64,000 nucleotides of DNA from Synechococcus sp. BL107 (GTDB lineage: Bacteria; Cyanobacteriota; Cyanobacteriia; PCC-6307; Cyanobiaceae), in the NCBI RefSeq assembly GCF_000153805.1, contig NZ_DS022298.1, forward strand, positions 1,161,434 to 1,225,433. The letters run 5' to 3'. The translations under genes and the position numbers were made by a program. The notes under the pieces were generated by a model. The model was not told where the DNA came from, searched no databases, and saw only the letters and a program-made list of their open reading frames with translations. Shown one piece after another: positions 27,088 through 35,388 of this stretch; the first letter of the stretch is position 1; every line of letters begins with the position of its first letter.

Positions 27088-27990
27088 ATGCTCTCTTTGC
27101 TGACGCGCACCAAGAGCTTTCGGGATCCTTGGGTCGGTCATCCCATCCTGAACCGGCAGTTTCAGCTGCACCGTCGACGGGTGGAACTTGCCGAAACCCT
27201 TTGCACTTGGCGGCGGTGGTTGAAACCCGGACGATGCGCCGAGCTCGAGCGAGATGGGTTTGTTGTGATCCAAAACTTCCTCCCGCCGAGCCAATTTGCG
27301 GCGTTGCGTGATGAGGTGGAATCGCGGGTGAGTGATGTTGCGCATCAGCATCCGATGCCCGTGAACAATCGGGTGGGATTTCAACCCAAGCAACCCTTCC
27401 CAGCTGGATTCGATCGGTTTGATGGCGGCACCCTCAACCGCTTTCTTCATATCGATCCATCGGTGCTGCCCCAGGCGGCGGCGGTGTGCCACGACCCACG
27501 CTTGTCGTCCTGTTCTCGACAGGTGATTGGCTTGCCGATGGATCACCACAAGGTGGATGTGTACCTCACGGTCCATGGGGAGGAGAGCGAAACCCCAGAC
27601 CTCCAGAAAGATCTGCATCGCGATACGTTTTTTCGGGCCTTGAAGTTTTGGTTGTTCTTGCGTCCTGTCGAGCGTGACGACGGCCCGTTTGAGTACGTCC
27701 CCGGCAGTCATCGTTTGGATCCCGTTCGTTTGCGCTGGGAACAATCCACAGCTGATGCGGCGCTGTTGCATCGCCGCCAGCCCGATGTTTCGGGCTCCTT
27801 TCGGATTCAAGACGAAGCTTTAGCAAGCCTGGGCCTGCCAAAGCCCGTTGCGGTCACCTGTCCTGCTAACACCCTTGTGCTCGCTGATGTGTTCGGCTTC
27901 CATCGTCGTGGTGCCGCTGTGCCCGGGCGCCAGCGTTTGGCTCTTTATGGATGGAATCGGCCGTATCCGTTTTTGCCAATCACTTGGTGA
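27088..27990 (+). CDS. Phytanoyl-CoA dioxygenase (PhyH) family protein
   Basis: A 300-residue Fe(II)/2-oxoglutarate-dependent oxygenase-like protein. The iron site HRD (in LHRDTFFRALKFW), the double-stranded beta-helix segment PFEYVPGSHRLDP and the distal His in DVFGFHRRG are visible, as is the Arg in PGRQRLALYG. PhyH proteins hydroxylate lipids or small secondary metabolites; the substrate is unknown. ATG 27088 is preferred, as an upstream start at 27037 would overlap era. Confidence 0.85.
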   Translation: MLSLLTRTKSFRDPWVGHPILNRQFQLHRRRVELAETLCTWRRWLKPGRCAELERDGFVVIQNFLPPSQFAALRDEVESRVSDVAHQHPMPVNNRVGFQPKQPFPAGFDRFDGGTLNRFLHIDPSVLPQAAAVCHDPRLSSCSRQVIGLPMDHHKVDVYLTVHGEESETPDLQKDLHRDTFFRALKFWLFLRPVERDDGPFEYVPGSHRLDPVRLRWEQSTADAALLHRRQPDVSGSFRIQDEALASLGLPKPVAVTCPANTLVLADVFGFHRRGAAVPGRQRLALYGWNRPYPFLPITW

Positions 27991-28012
27991 AGCTGGCTGA
28001 GAGAATGATCAG

Positions 28013-28477
28013 ATGAGTGAACAACCCTTCCCTCCTGCCGATCCAGCCGCATTTCTTGCCCTTTGTGATGGGCAATGGATGAGTTTGCGCAGCTGTTTCG
28101 AGCTGTCGATGGAGGGAGATGACGAATGGCACAGCAGTGAACGGGGGGAGTTGACGGTGCGTTGTGAAAGCACCCCAGCGTCTGGCCTGGGTCAGCTGGT
28201 TGTGCAAGCCCCCAGTGGAGTCAGCAGCACCCTTTTGTTTTCCGAGGACGGTGGCTTATCTCGCAATGGAGAGCCTGCGGGAACCTGGCGCTTTTGGCCC
28301 GACGGCAGCATGGAACTCAATCTTCCGAGCCCCGATGGTGTTGTGGTGCAGGAGCGCATTTGGTTCACGCGCGCGAATTTGCGTTTGCGCAGCACGACGG
28401 CAGTGAATGGTGAGGGTGTTCCCCTGCAAGGCAGCTTTTGCACCGATATCCGCCGGGTCTCGAAGCCTGCTGCTTAA
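28013..28477 (+). CDS. CpcS/CpeS-type phycobiliprotein bilin lyase
   Basis: A 154-residue lipocalin-fold protein of the CpcS/CpeS/CpeU family, which attaches phycobilins to cysteines of phycobiliprotein beta subunits. Marks: FLALCDGQWMSLRSCFEL near the start, GTWRFWPDGSMELN, and the C-terminal ERIWFTRANLRLRSTT...GSFCTDIRRV. It supports a phycobilisome-containing cyanobacterium. Which subfamily (T, S or U) cannot be fixed by eye. It converges with a small membrane protein gene with a 4-base overlap. Confidence 0.82.
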   Translation: MSEQPFPPADPAAFLALCDGQWMSLRSCFELSMEGDDEWHSSERGELTVRCESTPASGLGQLVVQAPSGVSSTLLFSEDGGLSRNGEPAGTWRFWPDGSMELNLPSPDGVVVQERIWFTRANLRLRSTTAVNGEGVPLQGSFCTDIRRVSKPAA

Positions 28478-28632
28478 GACGAGAAGGCAAGGGTCAGCAA
28501 GCACCCGATCACCAAGCCTTTGACGAAGCTCAGCCACATGAACTGATATTTGGTGAGGCCCAGACGTTTCCGGAGACGCTTCGTTAGTTTTTTGTGCCAG
28601 CCAAGCATCGTTGAATGTTTGTTTTGATACAT
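28474..28632 (-). CDS. Small single-helix membrane protein
   Basis: About 52 residues from ATG 28632 (or 44 from ATG 28608): a basic N-terminal half (KKLTKRLRKRLGLTKYQFMWL) followed by one membrane helix (FVKGLVIGCLLTLAF). The amphipathic-basic plus helix arrangement looks like a real cyanobacterial small protein, but I cannot assign a function. A longer open frame up to 28698 is less likely. Confidence 0.6.
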   Translation of the reverse strand: MYQNKHSTMLGWHKKLTKRLRKRLGLTKYQFMWLSFVKGLVIGCLLTLAFSS

Positions 28633-28763
28633 ATTGCTCAGAGACCGTCTGGTTAACAACGCGTTAAAACGCTGCGGTTTTTGCGCTGATGCGAACAACT
28701 CCTTTGGATCAGGATGACGTCAAACAGTTGTTTTATCGTTTGGTTTCGGTTGGTTTTTGAGGG

Positions 28764-30002
28764 TTGCGAGTTGTTATTAAGCCCAATCCAAGCTTGAAAA
28801 AAACCTATCGCCTCGATGTTGTGACCCTGGCTCCCCAGGCGTTTGCTCCTTTGTTGGACTTGGGGGTGATCGGGCGAGCGTTTTCCGCTGGGATTGCGGA
28901 GATGCATCTTCACAATCCGCGGGAGTTCGCAACCGATCGTCACCGCAAAGTGGATGACGAGCCCTACGGCGGTGGTGCCGGAATGGTGCTCAAGCCCGAA
29001 CCGGTGTTTGCCGCCATGGAGTCGGTGCCGCGCTGCCCACGCTCCAGGGTTTTGCTGATGTCTCCCCAGGGACGCCCGTTACAGCAGTGCGACCTTCAAC
29101 GCTGGTCGCGGGAGTTCGATCAGTTGGTGTTTCTCTGTGGGCATTACGAAGGGTTTGATGAACGCATTCGCGGCCTCGCAGATGAAGAGGTTTCGATCGG
29201 AGATTTTGTGCTCACCGGCGGGGAATTGCCTGCGATGACCGTGATCAATGGTGTGGTGCGATTACTCCCCGGGACGGTGGGGGCCCCCGACTCGTTGGTG
29301 GAAGAGAGTCACAGCACGGTGTTACTGGAACACCCTCACTACACCCGGCCTGCGGACTTCAAAGGGATGACGGTGCCCGCGGTGCTGCGCAGTGGAGACC
29401 ATGGAGCGATTGCGAACTGGCGGCAGCAACAGCGTGAGCTGCGAACCCAGGAGCGCCGGCCGGATCTTTGGACGCGGTGGCAAACCGAGAGAATGGAGTC
29501 CCCTTGCGACACCGCCATGCAGTTGCGTATCGGCAACGGTTACGACATGCACCGGTTGGTGAAGGGGCGAGCCTTAATCCTTGGTGGTGTGAGCTTGGAC
29601 CATCCGGATGGACTCGGTTTGGATGGCCATAGCGATGCTGATGTGTTGGTGCATGCCGTGATGGATGCCCTGCTTGGCGCGTTATCCCTCGGCGATATCG
29701 GCAAATACTTCCCGCCGACCGACCCAAAGTGGAAAGGGGCCGACAGTTTGATGCTGCTGGAGCAGGTGGTCCAGCTGGTGGGAGATCAGGGCTGGCAGGT
29801 GTTGAATCTGGATGCTGTTGTGATTGCGGAGCGTCCCAAGCTCAAGCCCCACATTGAAGCCATGCGATCCAATATCGCGATGCGCATCGGCATTGCCGCG
29901 GACGCTGTTGGTGTTAAGGCAACCACCAATGAAAAACTGGGTCCGGAAGGCCGTGAAGAGGGGATCAGCTGCCATGCCGTGGCGCTCTTGCAGAAACCAT
30001 GA
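28764..30002 (+). CDS. trmD-ispF: Fused tRNA (guanine-N1)-methyltransferase and MEcPP synthase (TrmD-IspF)
   Basis: One uninterrupted 412-residue frame. Residues 15-240 are TrmD, which makes m1G37 in t[33 protein letters not shown], the knot segment [17 protein letters not shown] and [13 protein letters not shown]. From residue 252 (ATG 29517) a complete IspF domain follows, forming 2-C-methyl-D-erythritol 2,4-cyclodiphosphate for isoprenoids: [41 protein letters not shown] and [15 protein letters not shown]. The join has no stop and little linker. Either this is a true fusion or ribosomes restart at ATG 29493 or 29517. Start is TTG 28764. Confidence 0.9.
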   Translation: MRVVIKPNPSLKKTYRLDVVTLAPQAFAPLLDLGVIGRAFSAGIAEMHLHNPREFATDRHRKVDDEPYGGGAGMVLKPEPVFAAMESVPRCPRSRVLLMSPQGRPLQQCDLQRWSREFDQLVFLCGHYEGFDERIRGLADEEVSIGDFVLTGGELPAMTVINGVVRLLPGTVGAPDSLVEESHSTVLLEHPHYTRPADFKGMTVPAVLRSGDHGAIANWRQQQRELRTQERRPDLWTRWQTERMESPCDTAMQLRIGNGYDMHRLVKGRALILGGVSLDHPDGLGLDGHSDADVLVHAVMDALLGALSLGDIGKYFPPTDPKWKGADSLMLLEQVVQLVGDQGWQVLNLDAVVIAERPKLKPHIEAMRSNIAMRIGIAADAVGVKATTNEKLGPEGREEGISCHAVALLQKP

Positions 30003-30400
30003 TGCGCAAGTTTGTGCTGCTGTTCGCCATCCTTGTGATGTTTGCGGGGCAGGTTTTGGCCAGTGATGTGGTGATTGAACAATTGCGTTTGAAGGTTCCT
30101 GAATCACAGGTGCAGACCTGGCTTGAGGCAGAGAAGCAGACCTGGCAGCCGTGGCTTGAGGCGCAGGAGGGCTTCCTCGGACGCGACATCGCCTGGGATC
30201 CGGCGCATGAGGAAGGCCAGCTGTTGATTCAGTGGGCCACCCGTGATCAATGGAAGGCGATCAGCTCGGATGAGGTTGAGCTGGTGCAGCGCAAATTTGA
30301 TTCTGTTGTGAATGCTGCATTGGGCCGTTCTGCAACGGCGGAATCCCCGTTCCCCTTGGTATTGGAGGGTGAGTTGTTGCCGCTCCGCTTGCCCGGCTAA
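29999..30400 (+). CDS. TIGR03792-type exported cyanobacterial protein
   Basis: A 133-residue protein with a clear signal peptide (residues 1-22, ending GQVLA) and a mature domain with [34 protein letters not shown] and [14 protein letters not shown], the pattern of the TIGR03792 family, which resembles a ferredoxin-like antibiotic-monooxygenase fold. No function is established. Its ATG overlaps the preceding IspF stop and its stop overlaps the larB start by one base, so all three are probably one transcript. Confidence 0.75.
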   Translation: MMRKFVLLFAILVMFAGQVLASDVVIEQLRLKVPESQVQTWLEAEKQTWQPWLEAQEGFLGRDIAWDPAHEEGQLLIQWATRDQWKAISSDEVELVQRKFDSVVNAALGRSATAESPFPLVLEGELLPLRLPG

Positions 30401-31068
30401 TGGTGGATGCCCGGCTCGATCTGCAGCGTCGACGCCGCCTCGGGATGGTGGAGGCCATCTGGGGTGAGCACAAAACTGGGGATCAAATCATTGCGATTTT
30501 GAAGCGCTTTGAGGATGCGGGCGAGCTGGGGTTGGTCACTCGGGTGGATGAAACCAAAGCAGATTTCATTTCGGCGGCCCTCCCCCAGGTGAGGATTCAT
30601 CCCCACGCGCGATGTTTAACGATGGGCGCGTTGCCCACGCCGAAGGACGGTGACCCTGAGGTGGCGGTGATCAGTGGCGGCAGCAGCGATCGCACAGTGG
30701 TGGCGGAGGCCACGCTTGCGTTGCAGTGCCACGGAATCGGCGTCGATACCGTGGTGGATGTGGGGGTAGCCGGGTTGCATCGCCTGCTCGACCAACTACC
30801 AAGGCTGCAAACCGCTCGCGTTTTGATTGCTTGTGCGGGCATGGAAGGAGCATTGCCCACTGTGCTCACTGGCTTAGTGCCCCAACCGGTGATTGGTGTA
30901 CCGGTGTCTGTCGGCTATGGCATCAGCCAGGGTGGACGCACTGCCCTGGAAGGAATGTTGGCGAGTTGTGCGCCTGGATTATTGGTAACCAATATCGATA
31001 ACGGATACGGAGCGGCAATGGCAGCTCTGCGAATCCTGCGGGGTACAGCAGAGGATGGAAGGAAATGA
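30400..31068 (+). CDS. larB: LarB-like nickel-pincer cofactor synthesis protein
   Basis: A 222-residue protein with the C-terminal PurE/AIR-carboxylase-like domain of LarB: AVISGGSSDRTVVAEATLAL, DVGVAGLHRLL, CAGMEGALPTVLTGL, VIGVPVSVGYG and a final LLVTNIDNGYGAAMAAL. LarB carboxylates and hydrolyses nicotinic acid adenine dinucleotide in making the nickel pincer nucleotide used by lactate racemase and related enzymes. No larA, larC or larE is seen in the window. ATG 30400 overlaps the previous stop by one base. Confidence 0.85.
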   Translation: MVDARLDLQRRRRLGMVEAIWGEHKTGDQIIAILKRFEDAGELGLVTRVDETKADFISAALPQVRIHPHARCLTMGALPTPKDGDPEVAVISGGSSDRTVVAEATLALQCHGIGVDTVVDVGVAGLHRLLDQLPRLQTARVLIACAGMEGALPTVLTGLVPQPVIGVPVSVGYGISQGGRTALEGMLASCAPGLLVTNIDNGYGAAMAALRILRGTAEDGRK

Positions 31069-31078
31069 AAACGGGAAA

Positions 31079-31207
31079 TCAATCCGTCGTGCTTTGGCCT
31101 AACCGACCGAGTTCGGCGCTGTTCTGATCACATTCGACGCGCTTCATCGTGTTGATCAAAGCGTCGAGATCGGCTGGGGACAACTCACCATCCTGTTGCC
31201 ATTTCAT
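31079..31207 (-). CDS. Possible 42-residue protein
   Basis: A small frame on the minus strand beginning MKWQQDGELSPADLDALI and ending GQSTTD. It is acidic and helix-prone with one Cys and fits the codon style of neighbours. It lies downstream of the DUF1517 gene on the same strand, 117 bases away. The ribosome site is weak. No family is recognised, and it could be chance. Confidence 0.4.
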   Translation of the reverse strand: MKWQQDGELSPADLDALINTMKRVECDQNSAELGRLGQSTTD

Positions 31208-31324
31208 TGCTCGAGGATCGGGAGACAAAGGACGGACTGAATGTGTTGATTTGGAATTTAGGTGTTGGACCTAAGAAAAAATGCCTACTTCACTCAAATC
31301 TCCAGAAGAAAATCTGTAGATCGC

Positions 31325-32305
31325 TCAGAGATGCTGGAGGTTTGGATATGCGGTTACCAAATCTTCAGCGCTCAGCACATCACCACGGCCTTCCGGTTGC
31401 CAAATCACTTCAAGGGCAATGAGTTCGGTGGAGGCCGTTGAACCCAAAATGCGCAGGGTTTGACGTAACTCTTCCCCAGTATCGGAGCCGGGAAGCTTGG
31501 CTGATGCTGTTGAGGCCACCAACAGCGTTACAACGATGAATTCGTTGGTGTCATCTGCATCACCAGAGCCAACATTGGCGTCTGCACGGCGTTCACCGCC
31601 CACGTTGCTGGTGAGCTCAGCGTCCAATTTGCTGCGTTCATTCATTGACAGCCGATTGAAGGTGGCTTCAGCTGCGTTGAAGGGAACAGTTCCGCTCTCC
31701 GAATTGGCGTAAACCCAGAGATCGGGCTGGCGCAGCAGCGCAAGGGTTGTTTCTTGGAGCAAGCGTTGCAAGCCGCTCTTGCTGGCTGTGTCGGAGCTGG
31801 CGGCAAGTCGGCGTAGGTCGTCTTGTAAGGATTTCGCGCTGGCGAGCAGACCCACTTGCAGCTGGATCATGTTCACGTTGCGAGGGAGGGCCGGAGCGGC
31901 TGGAGCTCCGCCCATGCCCGGGGTTCCCCCTCCACTGATGCCACCACGGACTGCGTTCACTAAAACCCCAGCTACGGCCATCAAGATCAACAGTCCAAAG
32001 AGACCGCCACCCCCGAATCCAAAAATCGGAATCAGGAAGGGGAAGCCCATGCCACCGCCCCTATATCCACCGCCATAACCGCCGCCGCGGTACCCGCCTC
32101 CGCCGTAGCTGCGACCGCCGGATCGAGGCATGGAAGGCGCTCGAAAACTCCCACCACCCATACGGCCGCCCCGCGCTGCATCAGCAGGTTGGACGTGGAT
32201 CAGGCTGAGCCCCACCAACACCATGGGGAGGAGCAGCGAAGCGAGCAAGCGTCGGGTCCGGAACAATGATTTAGCTGCCGAAATGGCGCTGGTTTGGTCT
32301 CCCAA
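31325..32305 (-). CDS. DUF1517-family membrane protein
   Basis: A 326-residue protein with a signal or anchor segment (about residues 18-43, ending DAARG), a long Gly/Arg/Tyr-rich low-complexity stretch (about 45-85), a membrane helix (about 95-118) and a soluble C-terminal domain with NVNMIQLQVGLLASAKSLQDDL and LSAEDLVTAYPNL. This is the DUF1517 plan shared by cyanobacteria and chloroplasts; plant members affect acclimation to fluctuating light. Start is a TTG three bases after the thiS stop, so it probably belongs to the thiE-thiS unit. A TTG further in is an alternative start. Confidence 0.8.
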   Translation of the reverse strand: MGDQTSAISAAKSLFRTRRLLASLLLPMVLVGLSLIHVQPADAARGGRMGGGSFRAPSMPRSGGRSYGGGGYRGGGYGGGYRGGGMGFPFLIPIFGFGGGGLFGLLILMAVAGVLVNAVRGGISGGGTPGMGGAPAAPALPRNVNMIQLQVGLLASAKSLQDDLRRLAASSDTASKSGLQRLLQETTLALLRQPDLWVYANSESGTVPFNAAEATFNRLSMNERSKLDAELTSNVGGERRADANVGSGDADDTNEFIVVTLLVASTASAKLPGSDTGEELRQTLRILGSTASTELIALEVIWQPEGRGDVLSAEDLVTAYPNLQHL

Positions 32306-32307
32306 CT

Positions 32308-32526
32308 CTAGGAACCGCCACCCACGATGGTGACAATTTCGAGGTTGTCGCCATCGCTAACCGCGGTGTTCGGCCACTGCGTGCGTGGAACGATCACGCC
32401 GTTGTGCTCGGCGACCACGAGTTGAGGGTTGTAGGCAAGTGCTTCGATCACCAACACCAACGTTGATGGCATTGGTGCTGGATCAAGACGGCGTTGTTCG
32501 CCATTCACTTGGAGGTCGAGAGCCAT
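32308..32526 (-). CDS. thiS: Sulfur carrier protein ThiS
   Basis: A 72-residue ubiquitin-like protein that, as a C-terminal thiocarboxylate, donates sulfur for the thiazole of thiamine. The fold pattern LQVNGEQRRL and VAEHNGVIVPRTQWPNTAVSDGDNLEIVTIVGGG fits ThiS. Unusually the chain ends Gly-Gly-Gly-Ser rather than Gly-Gly, so activation would need either trimming of Ser or a variant mechanism. ATG 32526 is used; it starts a few bases after the thiE stop. Confidence 0.85.
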   Translation of the reverse strand: MALDLQVNGEQRRLDPAPMPSTLVLVIEALAYNPQLVVAEHNGVIVPRTQWPNTAVSDGDNLEIVTIVGGGS

Positions 32527-32531
32527 GGGTT

Positions 32532-33596
32532 TCAATCGACGGGGGGCAACAAGGCCTGAAGCAACTGTTGACTAGCGCGCTCAGGGTTCTCCGCAGCCAT
32601 GATCGCGCTGATTACAGCAACGCGCCGGCAACCCATATCGAGGAGAGCCGTGATGTTGTTGAGCTCAATGCCGCCAATGGCGAACACCGGGCGACGCGTG
32701 AGTGCCTGGGCCTCTTGTAATCGCATCGGACCAATCGCCGGTTTGTCTGGTTTGACGGCGGTGGTGTAAACCGGTCCGAGTCCCAAGTAATCGCAGGCAT
32801 CGGCATCGGCACGGCGCACGTCGTCCAGGGTGTGGGTGCTGCGGCCGAGCAGCCGCGCCTCTCCGATTAATTCCCGGGCGACATCGGTGGGTAGATCGTT
32901 TTGGCCGAGGTGCACGCCATCGGCATCGACCGCGAGGGCTAGATCGATGCGGTCATTGATGACGAAGAGAGCTCCGTGGTGTTGGCACAGCATTCGCAAT
33001 GCCTTCGCTTCATCGAGGCGCTCACGGTCGTTTCCGCTTTTGCAGCGGTACTGCACCATGGTCACCCCAGCCGTAAGGGCCTGAGTCACCCGTTCGATCA
33101 GATCGGGGCATGGGGTGGTGATGAGGCAAAGCTGGCAGTTGTGCAGCGTTCTGCGACGCGCGTTGACCTCACTGGCATTGAGACAGGTGACTTCCAGGTC
33201 GTAGAGCCCGTAACGGATCGCGGCTGATTCGGAGGCCAGGGATGGATCAAGGCTGCGGCCGTATTCCTCCAAAACGCGGAGCGCTTCTTGTACTCGCCCG
33301 CAATTAGCCGCCACCACTGCCTGGGGATTGTGACGTTCCAGTTGGGCTGGATGGCTGAGACCAGCCCCAGGGTCAGTGGCCGTTGATCGCGCTTGCTTGT
33401 AGATGTTTCGGTGAAGTCGCCCTAGGCGTTGCCGCCAATCCTTGAGTCGCACAACAAGATCGTCGCGCTCTAGGCCAAACCGGCACCAGTCCTCAACGAC
33501 GCGCAGGCCTTCCCTGGCACGATCGAGATTGGCATCGATCAGTCGAGCCACCCGAGGATCAACCAATCCCAATGGCCCCTCACCCATCGGTTCCAT
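32532..33596 (-). CDS. thiE: Thiamine phosphate synthase (long cyanobacterial form)
   Basis: A 354-residue enzyme joining HMP-PP and thiazole phosphate. Residues 1-140 are the extra N-terminal domain typical of cyanobacterial ThiE (RLIDANLDRAREGLRVVEDWCRF; QEALRVLEEYGR). The ThiE domain from about 150 has VQYRCKSGNDRERLDEA, FVINDRIDLALAVDADGVHLGQNDLP, GRSTHTLDD, YLGLGPVYTTAVKP and VFAIGGIELNNI. Followed immediately by thiS. Confidence 0.93.
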   Translation of the reverse strand: MEPMGEGPLGLVDPRVARLIDANLDRAREGLRVVEDWCRFGLERDDLVVRLKDWRQRLGRLHRNIYKQARSTATDPGAGLSHPAQLERHNPQAVVAANCGRVQEALRVLEEYGRSLDPSLASESAAIRYGLYDLEVTCLNASEVNARRRTLHNCQLCLITTPCPDLIERVTQALTAGVTMVQYRCKSGNDRERLDEAKALRMLCQHHGALFVINDRIDLALAVDADGVHLGQNDLPTDVARELIGEARLLGRSTHTLDDVRRADADACDYLGLGPVYTTAVKPDKPAIGPMRLQEAQALTRRPVFAIGGIELNNITALLDMGCRRVAVISAIMAAENPERASQQLLQALLPPVD

Positions 33597-33628
33597 GGCA
33601 CGCTGTGGGGAGACTATTGCGGCTCAAC

Positions 33629-33748
33629 ATGGAGAACGGTGGTTCCGACAGCTCCATGAGCGTGTTGATTTGGGGCATTGTGCTCCTCGGCAGCATCGGG
33701 GTGTTCATCGTGTGGGGCTTGGTCAATGCTTACCCAGGGATGGCTTAG
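33629..33748 (+). CDS. Putative 39-residue single-helix membrane protein
   Basis: A small frame on the opposite strand to its neighbours, beginning MENGGSDSSMSVLIWG (or 30 residues from ATG 33656) with one long membrane helix (VLIWGIVLLGSIGVFIVWGLVNAY) and a short PGMA tail. Size and shape resemble small subunits of photosynthetic complexes, but it does not match PetG, PetL, PetM, PetN, PsaM, PsbN or Psb30 as I know them. It fills the gap between thiE and ribF, overlapping the ribF stop by four bases. Confidence 0.6.
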   Translation: MENGGSDSSMSVLIWGIVLLGSIGVFIVWGLVNAYPGMA

Positions 33749-34707
33749 CCAGGATTCCTTAGCAATTGTCGGGCCGCTTCGGCATCGTGTCCGATCTGCG
33801 CACTGAGTTCTTGAAGTCCGTTGAATTTTTGCTGGCCGCGAAGGCGATGAACGGGTTCAACGACCAACTCGCGATGTTCGAGCTCCAGGTTGCGATCGAG
33901 CAGATGCACTTCCACTGCTGAGGGTGAATTGGGATCCACCGTTGGTTGCGGCCCCAGGTTCATCACCGCTGGCATGACGTCTTCTGCTCCATCCAGTTGA
34001 ACCCAGGCGGCGTAGACCCCAAGGCCAGGTAAGAACTTGCGACCATCCACCTGCAAATTCGCCGTCGGCCAGCCGATCTCTCGTCCCAGTCCACGGCCGC
34101 GAACAACGGTGCCTTGGAAGCGGTAGGGCCGACCTAGGAGGGCTTCTGCCTGCGTTAACGCACCTTGCTCGAGGGCGGAACGAATCCGGCTGCTGCTCAT
34201 GCGCCCGTCCGCGTCCTCAACAATTTCAACAATCCTCACGTCCACACCCCGACGATGAGCCAGGCGTTGCAAAAGTTCTGCATCACCAGCACGTCGGTGA
34301 CCAAAGCGGAAGTTGGTCCCAACAGCAATCCGTTTGGCCTGAAGGGTTTCCAACAGAACGGAATCCGCGAACTCTTCAGCACTGAGTTGGGCTAGCTCCT
34401 TGGTGAAGGGCACGAGCACCAGCTGTTCGATGCCCAACGGTCCGAGCAAGGACAACTTTTCGTGGGGGAGGTCGAGGCGCAACCGTGTTTCTCCAAATAG
34501 CACTTCGCGGGGGTGGGGCCAGAAGCTCACCACGCTTGGAACGGCACCGATTTCTGGATCCAGTCCTTCGATGGCCGCGGCCATCACGGCGCGGTGGCCT
34601 GCGTGGATCCCATCAAAGCTTCCAAGGGCCAATGCTGTGGGTCGGCGGGCATCCTTTGGCGAGCAGAGCGGGATCAAAGAGGTGCGGGCCGGACGCTTTG
34701 ATGGCAA
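33745..34707 (-). CDS. ribF: Bifunctional riboflavin kinase / FAD synthetase
   Basis: A 320-residue enzyme making FMN from riboflavin and FAD from FMN. The N-terminal adenylyltransferase domain has LGSFDGIHAGHRAVM, the second motif FGHRRAGDAELL and MSSSRIRSALEQG (ISSTxIR-like). The C-terminal flavokinase domain has YRFQGTVVRGRGLGREIGWPTANLQ and MNLGPQPTV, ending LRGQQKFNGLQEL. Length is typical. Confidence 0.93.
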   Translation of the reverse strand: MPSKRPARTSLIPLCSPKDARRPTALALGSFDGIHAGHRAVMAAAIEGLDPEIGAVPSVVSFWPHPREVLFGETRLRLDLPHEKLSLLGPLGIEQLVLVPFTKELAQLSAEEFADSVLLETLQAKRIAVGTNFRFGHRRAGDAELLQRLAHRRGVDVRIVEIVEDADGRMSSSRIRSALEQGALTQAEALLGRPYRFQGTVVRGRGLGREIGWPTANLQVDGRKFLPGLGVYAAWVQLDGAEDVMPAVMNLGPQPTVDPNSPSAVEVHLLDRNLELEHRELVVEPVHRLRGQQKFNGLQELSAQIGHDAEAARQLLRNPG

Positions 34708-34731
34708 GTTTGAACGACTGACCGACCGGGC

Positions 34732-35292
34732 ATGGCAGATCGCCTTGATTTTCAGCAGTTGTCCTTTGGGCTAAAGCGCATGGGCTGGATCCGATTTTGG
34801 ATTCAGGTGGTGCTCGGAGTCGTGGTGGTGGGGGTGTTGATTTTCAACAACATCGGCGGGAGTTTGGCCCGCAACGCTGAACGGGCCGTGGGACTGGGGC
34901 CAGGGTTATCGCTCACCACCCTTTCGTTTTTGGTGTTGTTGTACAGCCTCTGGCAAGGCTGGTTGATTGTTCGAATCGGCCGGGCCATCGATAGTGCGGC
35001 GCGACCCACCCGTGGTGAAACGGCACGGGTGATCAAGCGAGGTTTGCTCGCTGATCTTGTGGGCCTCACGTTTGCTGCAATTGGCTATCAAGCCTTGGCC
35101 GGCAGTTTGTTTGTTCAAGCTTCGATGCAGACCCCCGGCATCGCCATTGGTGGTGGTGGCTCTGCAGACAATTTGGCGATCACATCGCTCGAGATGCTCT
35201 CGGTGTTGAGCAACACCCAAGTTTTGTTTGGGCATTTGATTGGCTTGATTCTTTCGCTTTGGCTCCTGCAACGCGTTTATCGGACCCAGTGA
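34732..35292 (+). CDS. DUF3611-family membrane protein
   Basis: A 186-residue protein with four likely membrane helices (about residues 20-42, 62-82, 108-128 and 160-180) and an early RMGWIRFWIQVVLGVVVVGVL. This pattern matches DUF3611, found in cyanobacteria and plastids with unknown function. It begins 24 bases after the divergent ribF start. Confidence 0.75.
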   Translation: MADRLDFQQLSFGLKRMGWIRFWIQVVLGVVVVGVLIFNNIGGSLARNAERAVGLGPGLSLTTLSFLVLLYSLWQGWLIVRIGRAIDSAARPTRGETARVIKRGLLADLVGLTFAAIGYQALAGSLFVQASMQTPGIAIGGGGSADNLAITSLEMLSVLSNTQVLFGHLIGLILSLWLLQRVYRTQ

Positions 35293-35336
35293 TCCTTGGT
35301 TGCTGAGCCATGTTTGGTCGGAGTTGGCTTCGTTTC

Positions 35337-35388
35337 CAGTGGTCAGATTCAGTGGTCAGGTTCACTAGCCAGATTCAGTGGACCGACT
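35337..35388. repeat. 13-base tandem repeat, four degenerate units
   Basis: Units CAGTGGTCAGATT, CAGTGGTCAGGTT, CACTAGCCAGATT and CAGTGGACCGACT follow one another between the DUF3611 gene and the surE 3' end; the last unit lies inside the surE end. The period is not a multiple of three. Confidence 0.7.

Noticed and set aside
32001-32145. Gly/Arg/Tyr-coding repeats in the DUF1517 gene considered as a separate repeat array
   Set aside because: The codons vary and the sequence simply encodes the low-complexity part of the protein.
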